Shown: one piece after another, positions 1-5,446 of the stretch
Position numbering within the stretch: position 1 is the first letter of the stretch
Layout: each line of letters starts with the position of its first letter
Source of the DNA: Fidelibacterota bacterium
Lineage (GTDB): Bacteria; Fidelibacterota; Marinisomatia; Marinisomatales; S15-B10
Assembly: GCA_002691365.1 (NCBI GenBank)
Contig: NZHL01000017.1
Coordinates: 3,525 to 9,029, forward strand
Reading direction: 5' to 3'
DNA length: 5,505 nt
The notes under the pieces: generated by a model
Seen by the model: the letters and a program-made list of their open reading frames with translations, nothing else
Told to the model about the DNA's origin: nothing
The model's database searches: none
Translations under genes and position numbers: made by a program

Positions 1-2
1 TG

Positions 3-440
3 TATTTTAGAGCTGGAATTTTTGATATAGACCCATATCTAGAGATAAATAATGCTAGATATCATACATTAGCTGACGTTGGAAGGTTTAATCATGGATT
101 CAGAACTGGTTTTTTTGCAAAAGCTATTCAACATAAACTTTCATTCACAGTAGCAGGGTCTACAGCAAAATACAGACATAGAATACCATTTGGTAAAAAA
201 TTTAAAATGTCTACCAAAATAATATTTACTGATGAAAAATGGGTGTATTATTTAACAAACTTCTCTAGAAAGAATAAACTTTGTGTGAGTATTATGGCAA
301 GAACAGGAACAGTTAAAAATGGTAGACTTGTAAGAACAAAAGAAGCTTCTAATTATTTTGAATTAAAAGTACCAAGTTATGAATTATCAGAATGGGTATC
401 GTCTTGGATCAAATCAGATGACAAATACCCAGGGTTTTAA
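3..440 (+). CDS. THEM6/4HBT-type hotdog acyl-CoA thioesterase-like protein (5' end missing)
   Basis: The reading frame is open from the left edge of the window, giving 145 codons before the stop; the true start lies outside, so internal methionines (for example at 207) should not be taken as the start. The segment FDIDPYLEINNARY at visible residues 7-20, followed by LADVGRFNHGFRTGF, matches the D-x(n)-H-MNNARY pattern at the start of the long helix in THEM6 and related 4-hydroxybenzoyl-CoA-thioesterase-like hotdog proteins. The later stretch RIPFGKKFKMSTKIIFTDEKWVYY matches the strand that carries the paired aromatic/WDE-like motif. Family members are typically about 150-190 aa, so only a short N-terminal part is missing. 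The expected role is hydrolysis of acyl-CoA thioesters in the cytoplasm; the substrate cannot be read from the sequence. The gene is convergent with the cysteine-rich microprotein, with 12 nt between the stop codons. The family call is fairly secure; catalytic activity is inferred. Confidence 0.75.
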   Translation, partial: YFRAGIFDIDPYLEINNARYHTLADVGRFNHGFRTGFFAKAIQHKLSFTVAGSTAKYRHRIPFGKKFKMSTKIIFTDEKWVYYLTNFSRKNKLCVSIMARTGTVKNGRLVRTKEASNYFELKVPSYELSEWVSSWIKSDDKYPGF

Positions 441-452
441 TCAAATATTAAA

Positions 453-524
453 TTAACAACAATCGTTGCAATCTTTACAACAAGAACATTCACATTTTTC
501 ATCTGAAGAATTAGAATAAGTCAT
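453..524 (-). CDS. 23-aa cysteine-rich microprotein (metallothionein-like)
   Basis: A short minus-strand ORF starts with ATG at 524-522 and ends with TAA at 455-453. It is preceded by AAAGGAG (530-536, minus strand) with a 5-nt spacer, one of the best ribosome-binding sites in the window. The product begins MTYSNSSDEK and ends CECSCCKDCNDCC, so seven of its last thirteen residues are cysteine and none occur in the first ten. No signal peptide or membrane segment is visible. Clustered CxC, CC and CxxC spacings resemble soft-metal (Cu, Zn, Cd) thiolate binding, but the peptide is far shorter than known bacterial metallothioneins and I recognise no family. It lies 69 nt downstream of the TonB-dependent receptor on the same strand, so co-transcription is plausible. 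A modified-peptide precursor is the main alternative. It is not an attenuator leader, because no same-strand gene follows. Translation is well supported; function is hypothesis. Confidence 0.7.
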   Translation of the reverse strand: MTYSNSSDEKCECSCCKDCNDCC

Positions 525-575
525 ATAAACTCCTTTATTTTAAATAATTTATTACCAAACATTTAATAATAAAAC

Positions 576-600
576 AAAAAAACTTCCTATTCACTAGTTT
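576..600 (-). terminator. Possible weak hairpin plus T-run at the 3' end of the receptor gene
   Basis: Read on the minus strand, AAACT (600-596, overlapping the receptor stop codon) can pair with AGTTT (584-580) across an 11-nt loop, followed by four more Ts. The stem is only 5 bp and nearly all A/U, so it is at best a partial terminator. If active it would attenuate read-through from the receptor into the cysteine-rich microprotein gene. Confidence 0.2.
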
Positions 601-2870
601 AATCCGTATCTAATACCTACAAAAAATCTAATACCTTGATTCGGTGCATAAACATATGAAGGGTCAAAAATCAGAACATTTGAAGGAGTATTTCTTATAA
701 ATGGATCTTTGGTATTGCCTAAATAAGGTGAATTCAAATTCTTCCAAGGAGTCCAGTTTAGTAAATTCTTAATTCCAAAATACAATTGAAGATTACCTTC
801 AAAATTTTTAATTAATTGAATGCTTTGCAAACTCCACCATGGAGATTTTGATGGTCTTGGGTCATCAAAACTTTCAGAGTCTTGAGTTGGAAGTATCATC
901 GGACTATATAAATTACCATTATAATTAAAAGATAAATTTAAATTCTTAAAGAAATATCTGATTGTCCAAGTAGCTGTAAACTTTTCAGTTAATTCCTGTC
1001 TTTTTATAATAAGCTCATCATCAACACTATAAACGTTCATTAATGTAATTCCACCAAGTAGCTTAAACTCTTCATAAGAGATGTCAGTGTTAATGGAAAG
1101 TCCATTAGAAACAGCATAACCTGATAAATTATCATAAATTATCTTTCTTAAATCACTCTCATAATCTGCATATATTTTGTTGTTGAAATTTGTATAGAAT
1201 AAAGATGCATCAAATCCTACATTCCAACCATTATTGGTAAAAATCCTTTTGAGATAGTTAATATTAATATTATAAGATTTTTCTGGATTTAAATCTGAAA
1301 GAAAAACAACCTCTCTTGTTCCTGAAAGAGCAGCATGGTCCTCGGTAAAAACATTGGCAACTCGATAACCAGTACCATAACCAATCCTCCATATATTTTG
1401 TTTGTTTTTTGAACTCCATTTATAATTAAATCTTGGTGTAAAAATATTTCCATGAATTGAATTATTATCATATCTAATTCCTAAAAATATCTTGTTATAG
1501 TCATTGATTTTTATCTCATCTTGAACAAAAACACCTGGCAAGTAGGTGTGACTTGGAAAATTATTTACATTTAAACTATCATTTAATGAAGTTGCTGGCG
1601 TATTATCGTCATAATACGTATATCTCATCCCAAGACCAAATAATAGATCGTGATCTTCATTAAATTGCTTGTTCCAAGTAAGCTGGCCAAAGCCTATTTT
1701 TTGATTTCCTATATAAGAAGTATTTCCATAAACTGAATTATGATCATGCTGATTAGCACTAAACTCTAAAAGTATTCGTTCTTTAAATGGCAATTGATAA
1801 ACACCAAAAACTTCCCATCTACCTGTAAAAATACTTTCTCCATAAATGATATCTCCACCTCTATCGTTGTAAGTCCAATCTAATTCACCACCAAAACGAT
1901 CTTCATATATATATCTACCTCCAATTGTAAAAATTAGGTCTCTTTTGCGTTTAAAATTTAATTTATTAAAAATAGATACTCGATCTTGGAGAGTAACATC
2001 TGTGAAATTATCATTATTATTATCAACTCTTTGTTTAAAGTTAAAATAGTTTATTCCAAGCAATGAAACAATGTTATCTCCCAAGTTGAATTTGCCAGAA
2101 AAATCAGTATTCATCTCACCCCATGAAGTTCCAAAAATATCTGTGGCGAAAATTGGAGCCCTTTCTGTTTTCTTTGTAATTACATTTATTAAACCAGCAA
2201 CCGCTTCTGAACCATATAAAGTACTTGCTGGACCTTTAACTATTTCTATTCTTTCAATTATTGATTGAGGTATTCCATTGAGCCCATAAACTGTTGAAAG
2301 ACCACTTACAATAGGCATCCCATCAATCATTACCATAGTATATGCACCTTCAAGTCCATTAATATGAATATCACCAGTATTACATACCGAACAATTTACC
2401 TGAGGTCTAACTCCGTTTATATTTTGCATTGATTCAAAGATTGAAGGAGATGGATTATATTTTAGAAATGTAGGTGTATAAACTTCAACAGGGACAGCGC
2501 TTTCAAGTTTAGACACTGGTTTTATAGATGATGTAACAACTATTTGATCTATCATGGAGTGGTCTAATTCTAATGTAAAATCAATAATAATAGTAGAGTC
2601 TCCATATATAGATATATTTCTTTTATCATTAACATAGGATATAAAAGAAGCAACTATTGTATATTCACCATCTGGAATATTTTTTAAATTAAAATTTCCA
2701 AATTGATCTGTTGTAGTTCCTATAGATGTATTTTTTAAAAAAACATTTGCAAAAGGTAATACTCCTGAAGAATCTGATACAGTTCCAGAAACAATATTAT
2801 CTTGAACTTTTGATTCAACTATGTTGAGGAAAAATAAATAAAAAAATAATTGGTAATAAATAAGTTTCAT
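594..2870 (-). CDS. TonB-dependent outer-membrane receptor with CarboxypepD_reg-like domain and CxxC in the plug
   Basis: This complete 758-aa receptor should sit in the outer membrane and import a ligand using TonB/ExbBD energy. Residues 1-20 are a hydrophobic signal peptide ending near VES. Residues 26-105 form a carboxypeptidase-regulatory-like beta-sandwich (SGTVSDSSGVLPFANVFLKN, then a TTDQFGNFNLKNIPDGEY segment). A TonB-box-like stretch IDQIVVTSS lies near 107-115. The plug covers about 120-233, with MIDGMPIVSG, a RIEIVKGPASTLYGSEAVAG signature and GLINVITKK. The remainder is a beta-barrel with alternating aromatic strands. Near the plug start, QVNCSVCNTGDIHING places C160 and C163 as CxxC, followed by several methionines (179, 181, 185). 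Soft-metal or metal-complex cargo is an inference from this and from the cysteine-rich gene downstream; siderophore, vitamin or peptide uptake cannot be excluded. No SD sequence precedes the ATG. The upstream DNA carries palindromes that may be regulatory. Confidence 0.93.
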   Translation of the reverse strand: MKLIYYQLFFYLFFLNIVESKVQDNIVSGTVSDSSGVLPFANVFLKNTSIGTTTDQFGNFNLKNIPDGEYTIVASFISYVNDKRNISIYGDSTIIIDFTLELDHSMIDQIVVTSSIKPVSKLESAVPVEVYTPTFLKYNPSPSIFESMQNINGVRPQVNCSVCNTGDIHINGLEGAYTMVMIDGMPIVSGLSTVYGLNGIPQSIIERIEIVKGPASTLYGSEAVAGLINVITKKTERAPIFATDIFGTSWGEMNTDFSGKFNLGDNIVSLLGINYFNFKQRVDNNNDNFTDVTLQDRVSIFNKLNFKRKRDLIFTIGGRYIYEDRFGGELDWTYNDRGGDIIYGESIFTGRWEVFGVYQLPFKERILLEFSANQHDHNSVYGNTSYIGNQKIGFGQLTWNKQFNEDHDLLFGLGMRYTYYDDNTPATSLNDSLNVNNFPSHTYLPGVFVQDEIKINDYNKIFLGIRYDNNSIHGNIFTPRFNYKWSSKNKQNIWRIGYGTGYRVANVFTEDHAALSGTREVVFLSDLNPEKSYNININYLKRIFTNNGWNVGFDASLFYTNFNNKIYADYESDLRKIIYDNLSGYAVSNGLSINTDISYEEFKLLGGITLMNVYSVDDELIIKRQELTEKFTATWTIRYFFKNLNLSFNYNGNLYSPMILPTQDSESFDDPRPSKSPWWSLQSIQLIKNFEGNLQLYFGIKNLLNWTPWKNLNSPYLGNTKDPFIRNTPSNVLIFDPSYVYAPNQGIRFFVGIRYGLN

Positions 2871-2933
2871 TTTGACTAAAATACATCTTAATAATTATAA
2901 AAAAGTGTGACAATAAATTTATATTAAAAACTA

Positions 2934-2945
2934 TATGTTAACATA
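2934..2945. promoter_or_regulatory. Perfect 12-bp palindrome TATGTTAACATA upstream of the receptor; possible operator
   Basis: The 12-mer TATGTTAACATA is a perfect palindrome about 64-75 nt upstream of the receptor start codon. Its core TGTTAACA recurs at 3073-3080 in the same intergenic region. Repeated dyads upstream of a TonB-dependent receptor suit a repressor or activator site. Short palindromes are common in A/T-rich DNA, so this is tentative and no regulator gene is visible in the window. Confidence 0.25.
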
Positions 2946-2965
2946 GATGTATTAAAAAAATATTA

Positions 2966-3065
2966 GAAAATTTATCTACATGTAATTAAACAAATTTTAA
3001 AAAAGCATGATATTTTTTTCCATAATTAAAATTTATTTTAAGATTACATGCAGAATCAAATTTTC
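2966..3065. repeat. 100-nt imperfect inverted repeat (MITE-like element or large hairpin)
   Basis: The left arm 2966-3000 and the right arm 3026-3065 are imperfect reverse complements separated by a 25-nt spacer. Shared blocks in order are GAAAATTT (8/8), TCTACATGTAAT against TCTGCATGTAAT (11/12) and AAATTTTAA (9/9), with small gaps between them. The trinucleotide TTA flanks both ends (2963-2965 and 3066-3068), as a short target-site duplication might. It lies between the DUF1737-like gene and the receptor on the minus strand, so it could instead be an RNA hairpin that terminates or stabilises transcript. On that strand the stem is followed by a T-rich run. It is too small to encode a transposase. 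Confidence 0.5.
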
Positions 3066-3097
3066 TTAAAAGTGTTAACAATAAATATAAATAAAAA

Positions 3098-3349
3098 TCA
3101 CTTAACCATTACTTGAATCAAGCCTAATGTTCCTACATCAGAACCTAATATATCTCCTCTAAGTCTCCAACCATCTTTAAGATGTTGTTCTATTTTAACT
3201 TCTAATTTATCCTTTAACATTGCGCTAACAACTTTATATTGACTAGCCTTTATTGGTTTTTTATTAGGTTTATGATGATCTGAAGCAGTGATTAGTAAAA
3301 AACAAAGAGAAACGAAAAAACCAGTTAACATTCCTTGAAAATATTTCAT
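3098..3349 (-). CDS. Small secreted protein with DUF1737-like domain
   Basis: The 83-aa product starts with a classical signal peptide (MKYFQGMLTG then FFVSLCFLLITAS), with probable cleavage around residues 22-24. A hydrophilic linker with a His pair (DHHKPNKKP) follows. Residues 38-83 form a compact alpha/beta module: YKVVSAMLKDKLEVKIEQ, then HLKDGWRLRGD, then LGLIQVMVK. The pattern of YKVV, a helix with LE..V...L..GW, a glycine-rich loop and a final QAMVK-like strand is the one found in DUF1737 proteins, whose biochemical role is unknown to me. An AAGG at 3361-3358 with an 8-nt spacer supports the ATG. C16 lies inside the hydrophobic core without a proper lipobox, so a lipoprotein is unlikely. 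It is divergent from the flavoprotein and lies 227 nt upstream of the receptor with the large inverted repeat between, so shared transcription with the receptor is uncertain. Confidence 0.8.
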   Translation of the reverse strand: MKYFQGMLTGFFVSLCFLLITASDHHKPNKKPIKASQYKVVSAMLKDKLEVKIEQHLKDGWRLRGDILGSDVGTLGLIQVMVK

Positions 3350-3504
3350 AATATATACCTTATAATATTTGTTATTTTCAATATAATACTATTCATTATA
3401 TTTAGATATAATTTTTTACATTATTTAAAAAATATAAATTATTTGAAAAAAATTTTTAACTATTAAAAAATAAACGAAGTCTAATTACCTAGCTAAAACT
3501 AAAA

Positions 3505-4638
3505 ATGACAAAAAATAAAAATAACACTGATTTTAAATATGATGTTACCATTGTTGGAGCAGGCCCTGCTGGTTTAGGTGTTGGGATTATTTTAGAAAAA
3601 TTAGGTATCAATTATATTATTTTAGAAAAAAATTCAATTGGTTCTTCTTTTCGTAAGTGGCCTAAAGAAACACGTTTTATATCTCCTTCATTTACAGGAA
3701 ATTTTTTTAAGATGGTTGATTTAAACGCTATTACTCCAGATACTTCTCCAGCATTTTATCTTCGAACTGAACATCCTACAGGTACAGATTATGCAAAATA
3801 TTTAGTTAGCATATCAGAATTCTTTGAATTGAATGTTAAGACTAGAGTTAATGTTAAAAAAATTGAAAAGAATGAAAAATCTTTTATAATTAAAACAAAT
3901 AATAAAGATTACAAAAGTAAATTTGTTATTTGGGCTGCTGGTGAATATCAATATCCTAAAAAAGAATCATTTAAAGGTTATGAGCATTGCACACATTACT
4001 CTCAGGTAAAGTCCTTCTCCGATCTAGAAGGTGAAAAAAAAGTTGTTATTGGTTCATATGAATCTGGATTTGATGCAGCAGTAAATTTATCAGAGTTAGG
4101 AAAAAAAGTTCTTCTCCTTGACAGTTCAGATTATTTGCATTTAGTAAATAGTGATTCAAGCTATTCACTCTCCCCTTTTACTAGAGATAGAATTGAAAAT
4201 GCTATGAATGATATTCATTATCATAAAAAAACATCAGTAAAAGAAGTTAAATTTGAAAACAATCAATACACTATAAAAACCTCCAATAATAAAACCTTTA
4301 ATTCTAAAACAAAGCCAATAAATTGTACTGGTTTTGCTACTAGCCTAACATTAGTTGAGGATTTATTTGACTTTGATGAAGGTTATCCTTTATTAAATGA
4401 TTTTGATGAATCACAAAAAACAAAAAATCTTTTTTTAGTTGGGCCTCAAGTTAAACACGGTTCAGCATTATTTTGTTTTATCTACAAATACAGACAAAGA
4501 TTTGCAATTGTTGCAGAAAAAATTGCAAAAACAAAAAAAATAGGTCAAGAAAAATTAAAAGATGTTATTCAAGAATATAAAGATTACAATTTCTATTTAG
4601 AAGATCTATCATGTTGCGATGATGAGTGCGTATGTTAA
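3505..4638 (+). CDS. FAD/NAD(P)H-dependent oxidoreductase with a C-terminal CCx3CxC tail
   Basis: This 377-aa cytoplasmic flavoprotein has a two-Rossmann-fold layout. The FAD motif VGAGPAGLGVG (residues 17-27) is followed by acidic E41 at the end of beta-2. RKWPKETRFISPSF (50-63) resembles the GG..W segment of flavin monooxygenase and thioredoxin-reductase-like proteins. WAAGEYQYP (143-151) is the ATG-like motif. A second nucleotide motif, IGSYESGFDAA (182-192), is the NAD(P)-binding fold. NCTGF and LFLVGP near the end fit the second FAD contact. No CxxC is present at the thioredoxin-reductase active-site position. Instead, the last eight residues are CCDDECVC (C370, C371, C375, C377), suggesting a tail dithiol relay or metal site. 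The substrate is unknown; a YpdA-like disulfide reductase or a monooxygenase relative is possible. No SD sequence precedes the ATG, and no better in-frame start exists before the FAD motif. The next gene overlaps its 3' end. Confidence 0.88.
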   Translation: MTKNKNNTDFKYDVTIVGAGPAGLGVGIILEKLGINYIILEKNSIGSSFRKWPKETRFISPSFTGNFFKMVDLNAITPDTSPAFYLRTEHPTGTDYAKYLVSISEFFELNVKTRVNVKKIEKNEKSFIIKTNNKDYKSKFVIWAAGEYQYPKKESFKGYEHCTHYSQVKSFSDLEGEKKVVIGSYESGFDAAVNLSELGKKVLLLDSSDYLHLVNSDSSYSLSPFTRDRIENAMNDIHYHKKTSVKEVKFENNQYTIKTSNNKTFNSKTKPINCTGFATSLTLVEDLFDFDEGYPLLNDFDESQKTKNLFLVGPQVKHGSALFCFIYKYRQRFAIVAEKIAKTKKIGQEKLKDVIQEYKDYNFYLEDLSCCDDECVC

Positions 4639-4904
4639 AAATGAATAAAACAATGGAAATATTAAATTTACTGATAGGTTTTGAACTAATTGCTATTGGT
4701 TTAATCTATCTTAGAGTTTCAGATTTTTCTTCTGCTGCAAGTTGGTCAATTTTTGGATGTATGTATATTGTAATGGATAAATACTCTGATTTAACAAATA
4801 TGTCAAACAATCGTAGCATTGTTCAAAATATAAAATATGCTGGAGCATGGATTGGCTTCATCATTAGCACAATATTTTTAATATATTCTTTGATTACAGT
4901 TTAA
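4632..4904 (+). CDS. Small three-helix inner-membrane protein of unknown function
   Basis: From the ATG at 4632 the product is 90 aa. The ATG overlaps the flavoprotein stop by 7 nt, and a weak GAG lies 5 nt upstream; in-frame alternatives are GTG 4626, ATG 4641 and ATG 4653. Hydrophobic segments are ILNLLIGFELIAIGLIYLRV, then ASWSIFGCMYIVM, then AGAWIGFIISTIFLIYSLIT, so it probably spans the membrane two or three times. The loop between segments two and three is polar (DKYSDLTNMSNNRS). I recognise no family. The overlap implies translational coupling with the flavoprotein, so it may be a membrane partner or anchor of that enzyme; this is inference from gene order only. A single cysteine lies in the middle segment and there is no cysteine tail. 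Confidence 0.72.
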   Translation: MLKMNKTMEILNLLIGFELIAIGLIYLRVSDFSSAASWSIFGCMYIVMDKYSDLTNMSNNRSIVQNIKYAGAWIGFIISTIFLIYSLITV

Positions 4905-4952
4905 GAAAATAACTCCATCAATAAATTAGATCAAAAAAATAAATAATAAATT

Positions 4953-5016
4953 ATGTTTAAAATTAAATTTGCAAAGCGTTGTAAATGTAAAAAAAAAGAA
5001 AAAATGTCCTTGCTAA
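4953..5016 (+). pseudogene. Apparently frameshifted copy of the short cysteine peptide (CKC...CPC)
   Basis: From ATG 4953 the frame reads MFKIKFAKRCKCKKKEK, then leaves the cysteine frame in a poly-A tract (nine A, G, six A at 4989-5004). Shifting by one base at the tract gives CPC and an immediate TAA (5014-5016), the same ending as the intact peptide at 5061. The DNA agrees as well: GTTGTAAATGT against GTTGTAAGTGT, and TGTCCTTGCTAA against TGTCCTTGTTAA. Relative to the intact copy it carries a 19-nt insertion; 18 nt would have kept the frame. Without a shift the ORF runs to 5051 as a 32-aa basic peptide. No SD precedes the ATG, so it may be a decayed duplicate, a homopolymer sequencing error or a slippage-dependent gene. 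Confidence 0.4.
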
Positions 5017-5038
5017 AATATACATTATCTTTTAAAAT
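5010..5038 (+). promoter_or_regulatory. Sigma70-type promoter candidate for the 14-aa CKCPC peptide
   Basis: TTGCTA (5010-5015) and TAAAAT (5033-5038) match the -35 and -10 consensus at 4 and 5 of 6 positions, with an ideal 17-nt spacer. Transcription would start near 5045, just ahead of the AAGGAG at 5050-5055, leaving a very short 5' UTR. The -35 overlaps the end of the frameshifted copy. If the organism is a Bacteroidota with its different primary-promoter consensus, this match means less. Confidence 0.4.
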
Positions 5039-5060
5039 GCATTATTATTAAGGAGTAACT

Positions 5061-5105
5061 ATGAAGTATTTGAACTTAGGCGATGGTTGTAAGTGTCCTT
5101 GTTAA
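5061..5105 (+). CDS. 14-aa microprotein ending CKCPC
   Basis: A tiny ORF reads MKYLNLGDGCKCPC then TAA. It has a textbook ribosome-binding site, AAGGAG (5050-5055), 5 nt from the ATG, the same geometry as the 23-aa cysteine-rich peptide at the other end of the window, and a promoter-like pair further upstream. The last five residues hold three cysteines alternating with Lys and Pro after a GDG turn, which could be a metal-thiolate site or a leader (MKYLNLGDG) plus core (CKCPC) of a modified peptide. A broken near-copy lies 45 nt upstream. No same-strand gene follows before a convergent gene at 5148, so a cysteine-codon attenuator role is unlikely. I know of no named family. The chance that such an ORF with this SD is random is low, but translation is not proven. 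Confidence 0.6.
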   Translation: MKYLNLGDGCKCPC

Positions 5106-5147
5106 AAATCAATTAAATTATACATTAAAATAAAACTTTTTTTAGTT

Positions 5148-5315
5148 CTAGCTTAATTCTTTATTTTTTTTAATCTCAGTAAGAATATCAGTTAATAACC
5201 TATTATTCATTTCTGCTCTTATAACATAAAAGTAAAATGGATAAATACCCAATGTAATAATAGATAATAAAACATATCTTAAAAAAACTAAAATTTTGTT
5301 TAGTGGTTTTTCCAT
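5148..5315 (-). CDS. 55-aa single-helix membrane protein of unknown function
   Basis: ATG at 5315-5313 and TAG at 5150-5148 bound a 55-codon frame. AAGGAGG (5326-5320) sits 4 nt before the start, a strong SD. The product starts MEKPLNKILVFLRYVLL, continues SIITLGIYPFYFYVIRAEM and ends with a charged amphipathic helix, NNRLLTDILTEIKKNKELS. One long hydrophobic stretch (about residues 8-32) is followed by the cytoplasmic-looking helix. The TLGIYPFYFYVIR stretch recalls the TLGIY-x-x-YW-x-Y motif of DUF4234-like membrane proteins, but the resemblance is short and the protein is smaller than that family, so no assignment is made. It is convergent with the CKCPC peptide gene. A perfect inverted repeat adjoins its SD and may control translation or transcription. 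Confidence 0.75.
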   Translation of the reverse strand: MEKPLNKILVFLRYVLLSIITLGIYPFYFYVIRAEMNNRLLTDILTEIKKNKELS

Positions 5316-5328
5316 TGAACCTCCTTAA

Positions 5329-5351
5329 AATTTATTTATAATAAATAAATT
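5329..5351. repeat. Perfect 10-bp inverted repeat just upstream of the 55-aa gene
   Basis: AATTTATTTA (5329-5338) is the exact reverse complement of TAAATAAATT (5342-5351), with a 3-nt TAA spacer. All bases are A/T, so the RNA hairpin would be moderately stable and the DNA could be a dyad operator. It lies 2 nt from the AAGGAGG of the 55-aa gene on the minus strand, where it could affect ribosome access. Ten perfect pairs is more than most palindromes here, though A/T bias raises the chance rate. Confidence 0.4.
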
Positions 5352-5406
5352 ATGCCGAAATGTATAGATAAACCAATAAAAATAAGCATAAAACAAAAAT
5401 AGTCAT
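5350..5406 (-). CDS. Possible 18-aa hydrophobic microprotein
   Basis: An ORF from ATG 5406 to TAA 5350 would give MTIFVLCLFLLVYLYISA, an entirely hydrophobic single transmembrane span. It sits between the partial minus-strand gene and the 55-aa membrane protein gene, 34 nt ahead of the latter, so it would fit a small operon. No convincing SD precedes it, and A/T-rich DNA readily gives Phe/Leu/Ile/Tyr codons, so it may be chance. No family is recognised. Confidence 0.2.
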   Translation of the reverse strand: MTIFVLCLFLLVYLYISA

Positions 5407-5446
5407 CAATAAATCATTTCTTGCTATTAAATATTAAATTCAAATC

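Noticed and set aside
207..440. Independent 77-aa gene starting at the ATG at 207
   Set aside because: The frame is open without interruption to the left edge and upstream residues match the hotdog thioesterase motif, so 207 is an internal methionine.
436..452. Hairpin TTTAAT-CAAAT-ATTAAA between convergent stops as a bidirectional terminator
   Set aside because: Only six A/U pairs and no clear T-run on either side; too weak to call.
1289..1471. 60-aa open frame on the minus strand inside the receptor gene
   Set aside because: It lies wholly within the receptor coding sequence in another frame, with no SD and no recognisable domain; it is a shadow of the receptor.
2071..2268. 65-aa open frame on the plus strand opposite the receptor plug
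   Set aside because: Antisense to the conserved plug region, which is clearly coding on the minus strand; no ribosome-binding site or family resemblance.
5061..5105. CKCPC peptide as a cysteine-codon attenuator leader
   Set aside because: No plus-strand gene follows within the window; the next gene is convergent. The same argument applies to the 23-aa peptide at 453-524.
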